NCBI GenBank assembly: GCA_036897445.1
Contig: JAYMTL010000061.1
Location: 42,433-106,432, forward strand
Reading direction: 5' to 3'
DNA: 64,000 bases
Source: Pelargonium tetragonum
Lineage: Eukaryota > Streptophyta > Magnoliopsida > Geraniales > Geraniaceae
Position numbers and translations under genes: made by a program. The notes beneath the pieces were generated by a model that saw only the letters and a list, made by a program, of their open reading frames with translations, was not told where the DNA came from and made no database searches. Of this stretch, positions 54,501-64,000 are shown in pieces (position 1 is the stretch's first letter; each line of letters starts with the position of its first letter).

Positions 54501-56047
54501 TGAGACAGAACTGCAAACAAAATAGGTACAATTTATAAAGCCCCTTTTGTATGTTACCAAGTGTGCTCTTTACGGAGATTTTTAGGATTCCCCAGGGTTA
54601 TATAAAAGAGGCTTGGAACTGGACTTTCGTCAGAATAAAGTAGCAAAGCCTAGAATTAAACCCCCTTTTAAGATTACCCCGAACCAAAATAGACCTAGAA
54701 AATAGAATACTAAAGGCGCTTCTTCGTAGATGTAAAAACTGGTCAGGAATTGAGGTTTCTACCAAGCCAAAAATATATAGGGATTTCTAATATACTAAAC
54801 AAATTACTATCGGAGCTTTTCACTCTAGCTATAGGCTTCCTTTTGTATTGACTAAGGGTTCTTATGCGGGGTAACATAGTATCTAAAATAAGTACTGAGT
54901 TACTCTAGGTTTCTTTAAAATTTAAAGGGGTTCCTCTTAGACAAAAGGGCCTTGTTCTAATTGTCCTTACCTTGATTTATCCTAAATAAAAATCTTTGTT
55001 GTTTACAAGATTCAGTATAAATTTTCCTATCCTACATTATGCCATATATATAATTACTCACACACGACTATAAAATCCAAGAACTCTCTTACCAGACTTG
55101 ATTAGGCACCCTTTACCGACTCCAACCCCTTTCATTTTAATAGGACTCTCATAGCAGCGGTCCTTATTGTTTTAAACTGAAAGGGAAGCCCCGGTATTTT
55201 ACCACTCTTAAAAAATTTTTAACCTTAGGTATCTTGTATTAGCAATTCTATAACTCTAATTAAGTATATAGAACTCTTTGCATATCAAATAGGAAACCAG
55301 AGAAACATATAGGTAACACACCTTTGCGGAGATGGTTGGAAGAATAAGAATTTGTTACAGAACTGCCCATGGAAATCCAATAGAACTAGAAAACTCCTCA
55401 GGTTTTGCCTACTATATATACTATTAATGAAATGCATTTTGAATTCGTTTATTTAGTACTCCTACTCTAGGAAACCTGAGAAACCTAATGCTCCTTACTT
55501 TCAGGGCGGATAAGACATTATCGTAGTTAATCTAGAAGCGTACAGGAAATGTTGATGCCTTGGTCGATACCTGCAAACCCCCTTAGCTTAGCACATATAG
55601 TCGGGCTTGAGCGATTAACTTGGCAAGTACGTAGAAGAGTAATTAAGAGGGCTTTATAAAATAGAGAAACGCATAATGATTCTAATTCGTGCTTTTGCTC
55701 TTACAAGAATCCTTTTGTAAAGTATAGAATATTATTCCCAGCAAGGTAGCGGATCCTCTATCCTATGCTAATTTTAGAGCACCTTGGTTTCTTTCTTGAG
55801 TAGATTTAGCTCCAACCTATCTTTATTAGGCAATCCCGCTATTTTGTATAACCCACCCACAAAAGGGGAAACCCTTTAGAGAAAGAAAGGAAAAATGAAA
55901 AGAGAATCCTTTAGTTACCCGCTTAGGGGGATGTGTGTCCTATAAAATAAATAGGAAAGTTTAGAATCGCTTAATAAAAAATAGAAAACGAGACTTCTTT
56001 AGTTAGTCAAGCAGATACCCCTTGCATGAATGAGTACTTAATAATAA
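42511..56047. other. No gene seen
   Basis: About 13.5 kb of RIP-like DNA with one isolated B-box motif on the minus strand (49786-49796). The longest frame is 95 codons (46395-46682, minus), considered and set aside. No terminal repeats or conserved motif were found. Confidence 0.42.
49786..49796 (-). promoter_or_regulatory. tRNA B-box-like motif
   Basis: The minus strand reads GGTTCAAGTCC followed by TGCAGGATCCC. It is a perfect B-box match, but upstream sequence does not fold into D and anticodon arms. Confidence 0.2.
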
Positions 56048-56106
56048 ACTCGGTAGAGCGAGGCCTTTTGAATAGGAATGCCAATGGTTCAAACCCGTGT
56101 CCTTGT
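56048..56106 (+). pseudogene. tRNA-like remnant with D and T arms
   Basis: ACTCGGTAGAGC (56048-56059) is a tRNA D arm with a shortened loop, three of four stem pairs intact. After it, CCT and AGG close a seven-base loop TTTGAAT whose anticodon would be TGA (Ser), but the outer two pairs are lost. The T arm has four of five pairs around TTCAAAC with a perfect B box (GGTTCAAACCC, 56086-56096). The acceptor strands do not pair. The missing long variable arm argues against a true tRNA-Ser, so the isotype is unclear. It is a degenerate tRNA or SINE head. Confidence 0.33.
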
Positions 56107-57220
56107 CTGTTAAGGAGCTATTTACCTTTTCCAAAAAACCTTGTAAGGTCCGGAATCCATGTTAGAAATATTTAGTGAAATCGGTAATTAGTGTCACTTC
56201 ATATCAAATTCCCGTTAGAAATGTGACAAGGAAATTTATAAGGGTAAGTTACGTATAAGGTAAAAGACTAGATCGGTTTGAAGTTAGAATCTCATAAGCT
56301 CTATTTGTTTTTATAAGAAAGTCTAGGACAATATAATAAAAAAATAATAAACCTCGGGACCTTTCTGCAATTACCTATTGATTAATCATTGCTAATCTCA
56401 CTTACTTAATAGCCTCGACCCTTCTCTTACCTTCTCTTATCATGTAATATTACTGCTCTTTCCAACCCGTTTTTAGATATTCTTAAATTTCTTTGTGGCA
56501 AGTCGAAAGGAGAACCCTTAGTAGAAACTACGTATTAAACTCAACCCTCTTTTTATTTATAAACTTTTAACATATGCTTTCTGAGCCCTTGTTTAGCGAC
56601 TATAATTCAATTTTTCTTTAGAAGAGATAGAAAGCCAGCTTAAAAGATTGCTGAAGGTTGGCTACACAGCAAGTAAATTGGGAAAATCAGTCTCTAGCTT
56701 CAAGAGAATAATCTAGGATTTTATAGACCAGCAGCTTTTGCTCGGGATAGTATAACTAAGAAACTCAAGTGTGCTTATGGTATTTGCATTTAGAATATCC
56801 CAGCTTTATAATTTATAAAGACTAAAATTTGCGTCATCTACCAGAATTTTGATGTAACAGATTTTCATTTTTAGTAATCAAACAGGAGAGATACTTAAAA
56901 AAACCTTACTAGCTTATATAGTATTATACGAGGTACGTATCGCCGAGTGAAGGTAGGCTTTTAGATACTCTTTTTTTTAGAATAGAGAGTGTCATAATAA
57001 AGAGGCTGTCTTAGCTTTAACCGGGGCCTGAGTCAGATCTTGTACAAGAATATACTTTATTTAAAAACCCCTCTGTATTTGCAATCTTTTATGATGTATA
57101 GGAAGGTTTTTTATGCTCACTTTTAGTAAAATGTTGAATGCGAGAATAGAACTTGAAACGGGCCCTTCTTAGATTCTAAAAACAAAATGATAAAAATTGA
57201 CGGTCAATCCTAACTAGATA

Positions 57221-57418
57221 TTGCTAGCAGTAAATACTTTTAACGAGATACTTAAGGAGAGAGCTTTGCTGAATCTAGGTTTGTATTCAGTAAAAATAAA
57301 GACTAATAGAGACCTCGGTCGTCGGTTAAAATCTCATAATCTTAAGTTTCTGGTTGCTGGCTTATTACAGGATGTTATTTTGACTGGCCAGGTTCCTTCA
57401 AGCGGAGCGGAGATTTAG
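57221..57418 (+). pseudogene. Possible LINE ORF1 (gag-like) remnant
   Basis: A 65-codon frame ending in TAG reads EILKERALLNLGLYSVKI, then DLGRRLKSHNLKFLVAG and QDVILTGQVPSSGAEI. Tad1-type ORF1 proteins have an E-I-L-x-x-A-x-x-A-L segment followed about 20 residues later by A-R-R-L-x-S-G-D-(L/I)-x-L, and the order and spacing match. It resembles the trace at 22096-22230 in the K/R-x-L-x-S-x-N-L core, consistent with two copies of one family. The start is undefined; the first codon is TTG and no start context is visible. RIP counts in 57241-57420 (TpA/ApT 17/12) are milder than average. Confidence 0.3.
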
Positions 57419-57820
57419 TAAATGGGGTTTAGTCGCGAAAAACGCAAAGAAAACTCGTAGGATTTCCTGAGTAGGTATTCTTAACTTGTAACATGTGTAA
57501 GATTAAGGATTCCTCTTTAGGCCTTATTCTTTAGGAGAGTCTAGCTATGAAGCAAGTAAAGTAAAGAAGAGGGGGTGCTAGGAAGTCTAAATATAACTAA
57601 CTAAAGCAATGAATTTCAGTCAAGATAATGGCATATAGACCTCAAGGCAAGCTTGCTTGTTTTATTCTCTTTCTGACCCAGTTTAAAGGGGTTCCTTTGC
57701 TCTTTATGAAGCTAAACTTAAGGCTAAGTAAGTTCTAGTAAACAAGGGGAAGACTTATCAATTTCTAAAGTAAAGAAAGTTTAAGTAAAAAGTCAATTTT
57801 TTATAAGTTAAGTGAAGAAT

Positions 57821-57943
57821 ATGAAAGCAAGTACGAGGACTCAGCTCCAGTCTAAGGGTGTAGGTATCCTGAAAGCGATAGCTCTAAAGAAAAAGGGTAT
57901 TAAGAGTAACAAACAAGCAGAAAAAGGTCTTTTTAAGAATTAA
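57821..57943 (+). pseudogene. Small Lys-rich frame in coding-like debris
   Basis: ATG opens a 40-codon, strongly basic frame (10 Lys; MKASTRTQLQSKGVG at its start) ending in TAA. Purine-rich sequence continues to about 58260 and reads KGWVTKRAFNLRQLPSTTRA after the stop. It follows the ORF1-like piece by 400 bases on the same strand, so it may be the basic part of that LINE ORF1, but no zinc knuckle or other motif confirms this. No ribosomal context can be judged. Confidence 0.18.
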
Positions 57944-58260
57944 GAAGGGTTGGGTTACAAAGAGAGCTTTCAACCTTCGCCAGTTACCAAGTACTACAAG
58001 AGCATAATTAAGTGACAGTGTATACATCCTTACAACCTGAGTAGCAAAGCAAGTCTAAGTTCAGCATACTAAGCCGCACTTACAAACACGAATATAAGAG
58101 CCCGGACTCGGACAAAAAGTAGGGAAACCCTATCGGGAGAAAACCAATACTTGTGCCAGGGATTTTAGAGGCCTGGGTATTGCTAGAGATAAGAAAGACT
58201 TCACAAAGTTGAACGAAGTAGAACTACCAAAACTTTAGAATGTAAAGTATTAAGACAAAA

Positions 58261-61200
58261 GTCCACTAACTCATGGGTAAGGGGTTTCTAATCTTGTCCC
58301 GCCTTTTCCAATTAAAGAAGAATTCCCACGGAATAGGTTCTTCAAACTACTTACTAAACTAAAAGAGCCTTAGAGGAGTCCCTGACCCAATAGAGAATAT
58401 ACAACAACAAGGAGACCTAAAAATTCCTTAGCAAAGCCCTATGATTTTTACCTCAAGTTTTAAGCATGCAATAAAATCTCCACTAGATTTTTAAGGAATC
58501 CCAATCACTCAGATATAACTTTTTCTAAGTCTCCTAGCTTAGGAAATACTGCAGGAAAAGTAGCCCCGAGTAAAAGTTCCCTTGGCGTGCCTTAATTATA
58601 TAACCCTTTAAACTTCCCTCCGTTTAGAACACAACACAAAGACTAAAGTTCAAGTATCTCAAATCTCAGGATTTCTGTACAAAATGGTTTAAGTCTCTTT
58701 TTAACTTAAGTTAAATGGAAACTTTCCAGGAAATTGAAAGAAGACAACGAAGCTCAAAATCTCTCTCTTATTATTACCGGTGTAGAAGTTTAAAAAAGAG
58801 TAAGTGTCTCTGGTTCCAATAATCAATAATACTTAAGTTTAGGCTGCTTGACTTAGTAAAAGGGCTTCAGATTCCGTTGGGGTATTGCGCAAAAAAGACC
58901 CGTTTCTTTTTTAGACTCTACTTAAGCAACTTGTTTATATTTATCTATTTCTAAGATTCTTCGAGATTTTAGCCGCTCTTAAGGGTCGCTTCCCGATAGA
59001 AGGCTCCTGAGATTAAGATTACTTAGTTTATTTGCACCTTAATTTTTTTTTACCAAGAGCTTATAACTTATACTAATACTAAGAGCTCCTTTTACCTCTA
59101 TACTAAGAATAAGGGGGCAACTACAACAGCTTATAAAGTAAGAATACTAAGCTGCATCTGTTATCATAACGTATAAACAAACTACTATAAGTTATACCTT
59201 TAAGGAGTGGAAAAGTTTCTACCCTAGAACCCACTCTCTTACTCTGCTACTATAAAGACTTTCTATTACTATAATTAATAAGGACAATATAGGAAGACTA
59301 TAATAACTATTAAGAATTCCTAGAATAGCTATTACCTAAAAAAGACTCTATAATATAATAAAAAAGAAGAGTACTATAAACAACAAGAAAAGAGGATACA
59401 TACAGGCAAGAGTACAACTATCAAGACTGACTTTCAAGAAAAAGGAATGATAGGATGTCCTTTCAGTAAAAGTCCTGTATAGCAAGCAGGACTACATCAT
59501 CTGGAGAAGAGTTTTAGTATAATTCAGCACCCGAACGGGATCGAAACAAGAGCATGGGACAAATAAAAATAGAAATAAGACTCATAAAAAGCTTGGAAAT
59601 ACGAATTTCTTTTCTATGAAACCTCCTGCCCTTAAAGTCCTTGTATTAGAGTTTAACCTTGGGTGCTTCCATTTAAGACTAATTAGCAACTATATTTTGT
59701 AAACTACTTTACTCCACTCCAAATCCTTCCTTTGGTATATTTTCCTATATCTTAGGCACAAAGAATGCCCTTCAACTGGATACCCAACTCCAAACTTATT
59801 AAGTCAAATCTTAATTATAACAACTTAGGAATACTCCTTTCTTAACTAGAAGAGTAATAGAGTTATAGGATACAACAATAACGACAGATTTCCTAATACC
59901 GGACTGACCCAAGCACTCCAGGCTTATTAGATATTATTACGAGTTATCCTAGGTTCAGAACATGGATTTGTTGCTATAGTGTACGATTAAACCCATCAAA
60001 GGGAGACCTCATAGAATTGCTCCATATAAAATGAAAGGATTCAAAAGCTCAATTCAAAGTTCTGAACCCTCTAAAATCTTAATATATCAATATTCTAAAA
60101 TCTAATAAAACACAGTATACTTAGGAGCCCGGAATCCCTTTTTTAAAAATAAGTTAACTCCTTAAAAACGCGGAGTTTAGTTTATTGTCTTGTTAAATCT
60201 GATTCTTTTCTGCTGGAATTATAGTAATTACTGTTATTTCTAAAAAAGAAATAAGGATAGCCCTTTTATAGTAATCCATTAAAATCCGTACAGGACACTC
60301 TAACTAATATAAAAAGAAAACTTACACCATATCACTTTAAGTGCATAGGTAATGAAAGTTCTACTTTTTGTTTATCAAATTTGAGCAAAAACCAAAACCT
60401 TCTCGACGAGGAGGACCTAGCAGATAGAGAGCTTATACAGGAAACTGCATTCTCATCCTACTAAAAGACTCCTTTTTAGATTTGTACAGAATTCTACGAG
60501 TAGCTTAGAGGCGTACCCTCGCAAAAAAGAGTCTAGTAAGATAAATCCTATAGATAGATAGAAGAAAAATATAGATGCTTGAAATGAGTATTCCCTTATT
60601 TAAAGGAAAAGGCCTTCCGTGTTATCTTTATCTGGTTTTGATAGATTAAAAGGGGTACTTAATACACCAAGGACTTTGATCCTATAAAATAAACTGACTT
60701 TTTGTATCTACATAAGCTAAAGTAAAGGATCCACTTTCTCGAACTGTTGTTATAAATTCGATAATTAAAGGGAATTCGAAGTACGCATTAACTATAAATT
60801 AAATACTAGAATTTAAATCTGTCTTGAAAGTACAAAGGCCTATATGAACGTTACTAGCACACCCTTGCCTCGACGAAAAGAATAGAATCTTTTTATCTGA
60901 ATTACTCCTTTAGCTCTTGTAGCCGGATCCTTCTATTTCCATCTATTTTTGGGTTATCATATTTATCCTGTTCTAAAATAAAACAAAGCCTATATAATAT
61001 TTTGTTATACTTTAACCCAAATTCCTTTCCCTTTTTGTAGGTTTGTGTAAATAAGTTTTTCCCTGCGGGTGACTAGGCTCTAGTAAATGACGGTTTAGTT
61101 CTTGGTTTCACCATAAAAGTAACAGGAGTCTAAGTGAAAAAGTCAATATAGAAATTTTAGTTATATAGGCATAAGCATTCGGAGTTTTTACCTATTCTAT

Positions 61201-64000
61201 TGCGACTCAGGCAGGGGCTTGTAAAAGTATTGAAAAAAGGGTACCCCGTCGATTTGCAGTCCCCTTAAAACCACTTGTGAGAAAGTCTGTAGTTATTCAG
61301 GGGGACCGCTAGGGTCTTCCACCCCTTTCTTTGTTTTTCATTTTAAAACCGAAATTAGAATAAAGTAAAGAAATATATTAAACTCTACGGGAGCTCTTAT
61401 ACAGGAGCTTCGTCGTAATTTCCCTTAACGGGTTTCCCTATAACAAACACTACTAAAGTTTTATTACAACTAACGAAAAGCAGAGGATCCTAGTCACCTG
61501 ATAAATTAGATTTTAGCATTAACCTTTATTTGTAATAACATAGATTACAAGCAACTAAGCTCCTATAACTCTAAGGCCTGCTCTAAAACTGTCAAAATTT
61601 CATAGGGCAAATCAAAATACTTGAGAAGCTGCTAACTTATAGACCTTGCGTATTTTGCTGGGTTTTTAACTCCCAAGTATCGTGTAGTATAAGAGTACTT
61701 ACCATAGATTCTTTTTGAACTTCCTCTTTAAATAGGTGTTTCAAAACCGAGGATTTCCTAGATTAGTAAAGGGGTTCGCCATATAGAATATTTCTTGGCC
61801 TTCATGGGGTTAAGATTAAGATACAGAGAGTTATAAATCTAATTGAGTTCTGTAACAAAAGGGAAATTCTTGCCTGAGAGTATTGACAGGGTTCGGGGGT
61901 TCACAATAAAACTATAAGCTAATTAGTACACCGATATCTGTATTGAAAGGACCTCGCCTACCTTGTTCCTAGTCTTTTTAGGTATAGCAAGGTGGTTATA
62001 TATAACATATGTTAGAGCAATTGATAAAAAAAATCTCCTTGAAAGGAAGTTAGAATAATATAAAGCTATAAATTACACCTATTTTCTCGTAGCAGCTAGT
62101 CGACGAAGAGTCAAAGGTATAGCTTAGCTACTCATTTTCACTAAAGAACTCCAACAGTAGCCCCGGGGTGTAACACATGGATCCAATTAGTTGGATATAA
62201 CCTTCCCTGAGTAGACTAAATGCCTGCTTTAGCAATTCCCTTAGATGTAGGAAGAGTAAGCCTGCTAAAGTGAGACTCTAAAGATGGGTATCCAGGTGCA
62301 GTGTATATTAAAAAATTTTTTACCTTGATATCAGGGCACAGATGACCCTAGGCGGGGGATTATAGACACTACATAAAGATTAATTCCTAGCATCCGCTAG
62401 TTCAGACCGGAGGGGTTAAATAGAAGGGCTTGAATATCATAGGGTTGTAAAGATTTTTTGATAGTACACAGGCCCTTATTTTACGAAAAGTTAGGTCATT
62501 ATAAGCAGAACTCGTACTGAAGGGAGTGAACTTAAAGAGTCTTTTATAGTTATTTTATCATACAAGGGGTTCCTTTTGCTTCCTTAGCTGTTTATATTCA
62601 GAAGAAAAAACGGAACTTATTATATAAAAACGAAGTAAATAGGTGCTCGTTGTTTAAGTTTTTGACTTAGTGATAAGGTAATATAGAGTGGAATTCCGGT
62701 ACTTTTTTTTTATATTAATTTAACGGGATCCTGGTAACACATAGGCTTTCTAACTAAGAAATAGAGGTACTCCTCTATTCTATGGACTTTTACTGGGTAT
62801 AGCAATAGCTAATACAAAATAAAGACCCCTTTATAATATTATACTTTGCCGCAAGTCAGCAGTTCTTTTTTATAGTAAGCCTTCGCAACATTTAGAGTAT
62901 AGCGCTAAAAACTCCCTTAAAAAATTCTGAGGTACTCTATTCTTAGAAAAAGGAGCTCCTCTAGTGTCAGTAAACAGGCGGCAATCTTATCTTTTTTACC
63001 CATAAATAAGCTTGAACAAAGCATATACTTTTCACAGAGCCCCATGCAAAGGTGTAGCGACAAGACTGCGAGATCTCTTCCCATACTCTGTATCTTTATT
63101 TTAAAAGTAGTACATGAATTGACTTATAATAAGGAAATGCTTATCAGTTCCTAATTTGAAAGAGTTTAAGGAAAATTTATATCTTATAGAATTTTTGCTG
63201 GCGTATATTTAGACTTTTTTATTTCCATTTTTATAGTAGAAACAAGGGTTCCTGTAAAAGCAAAAACTCTAAGGAATTTAAAAACAACTCAAAATAGAAA
63301 GTAAGGATTCCCATAACTTCCCTTTATTCTTCTTAGTTAGAGCGGCTAAAATACCCTGATGACGAAAGGAAATGCTACAATGCTACCTTATTTTTATTTA
63401 CTAGATTTTAAGAGTTTTATCTCTTTTAGTTATTATATTCCCGTCCTTTACGCTAAAATCTTAACTTACAAGACTAGGAGAAACCAGACTCTTCATACTT
63501 ATATACTATACTTGCTTTTTGCTTCTAAAAAGACTCTTCTTACCTTACTTTAAAATCTAGGTTTCTAGAAGCTACTGAGCTGTACCCGTCCTTAAGCCTG
63601 GTTTAGAACCCATAAATGCAAATAAAAGGGTAAGAAAACCTGACTTCGTTATAAAGGTTTTCCTCTGGAAAGGCTTGTGTTTAACAAGTTTTGGTCGGAT
63701 AGGAGTCCCTGAATATAACTTTAGTTTTGTTTATTATCAGCGCAAACTTCTACCCTAACTCCTCCTCTAGAGTTCCTTATCCAAAACAGGAAATGTGTTA
63801 CATTTTTAATTAAGTCACTAGGCTAAACCTAAATTACTGAATATAGACTGTGTGGATTTTAACATGCCAGAGTCTACTAAACAAAACCTATAAGGAAAGG
63901 GTTGCATTGGGTTTTAATAGAATTTTTTTTTTAACACTCTTAAAAAACCTAAATCCTTTTAAATAAGGGGTGCTCTTTACTTGCTTAGTTATAAAAGCTT
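58261..64000. other. No gene seen
   Basis: RIP-like sequence to the right edge. One frame (58445-60032) lacks TGA for over 500 codons but is full of TAA and TAG and matches no family I know. Frames near 63359-63553 are random in composition. No structured element is recognised. Confidence 0.4.

Larger units (their letters stand above)
1..64000. other. AT-rich, RIP-like gene desert
   Basis: The whole window is non-coding by ordinary criteria: the longest open frame is 98 codons, and the frames above 60 codons are mostly rich in Leu, Phe, Ser, Tyr and Lys, as expected from random AT-rich DNA. A hand count of 30481-30780 gives 33.7% G+C, TpA 32 against ApT 21, and CpA+TpG 21 against ApC+GpT 29. 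Every line inspected elsewhere shows TpA above CpA and TpG. In ascomycetes this is the product of RIP, which turns CpA into TpA on both strands of duplicated DNA. TAA and TAG are therefore very common (from CAA, CAG and TGG) while TGA is rarer. I infer a fungal repeat isochore. A plant mitochondrion is unlikely because G+C is too low and TpA too high. Confidence 0.6.

Noticed and set aside
58445-60032. Frame lacking TGA for over 500 codons, protein-like if TAA/TAG are read as Gln
   Set aside because: TpG is depleted throughout, so TGA is rare and several such runs are expected by chance in 64 kb. TAA/TAG are not depleted and no family motif is visible. It does not support an alternative genetic code.
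1-64000. Plant mitochondrial or plastid spacer DNA
   Set aside because: G+C is too low for plant mitochondria, TpA exceeds ApT, the best tRNA-like remnant ends in a Pol III T-run, and no organellar gene fragment is seen.
1-64000. CRISPR arrays, bacterial operons, riboswitches, telomere repeats
   Set aside because: I found no regularly spaced direct repeats, no Shine-Dalgarno-led ORFs and no (TTAGGG)n tract.

Overview
This window looks like 64 kb of gene-free, AT-rich nuclear DNA from a filamentous ascomycete: a transposon graveyard altered by repeat-induced point mutation (RIP). That identification is an inference from base composition. In a hand count of 30481-30780, G+C is 101/300, TpA/ApT is 32/21 (about 1.5) and (CpA+TpG)/(ApC+GpT) is 21/29 (about 0.7). 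TpA is normally under-represented; a TpA excess with CpA/TpG loss is the classical RIP product. No open frame exceeds 98 codons on either strand, and the ORF lengths are about what random sequence of this composition gives, so I call no intact protein gene.

Layout: 1-22 kb holds no recognisable coding trace, only a tRNA-Gln(CTG)-like remnant with a Pol III T-run (758-813, minus), other tRNA-like remnants and short hairpins. Between 22 and 26.1 kb there are plus-strand traces resembling a Tad1-like LINE retrotransposon: an ORF1-like piece (22.1 kb), a weak reverse-transcriptase trace (23.6-24.5 kb) and a better one ending in the KYLGVWV block (25.7-26.1 kb). Directly next to it, 26.3-26.9 kb on the minus strand is a coding-like island with a much weaker RIP signature. 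From 26.9 to 38.9 kb nothing is recognisable. From 39.9 to 42.5 kb a second LINE ORF2 remnant carries endonuclease-, RT-, RNase H- and C-terminal-like blocks, four of the five in one frame. From 42.5 to 57.2 kb nothing is recognisable. At 57.2-57.4 kb there is another ORF1-like piece, followed by A-rich coding-like debris, then featureless sequence to the end.

The pieces do not form an operon or a working pathway. They read as broken copies of LINE elements plus tRNA-derived debris in what is probably heterochromatin, possibly pericentromeric or subtelomeric. Family calls on the remnants rest on short motifs read by eye and carry low to moderate confidence. I did not find a convincing new biological system.
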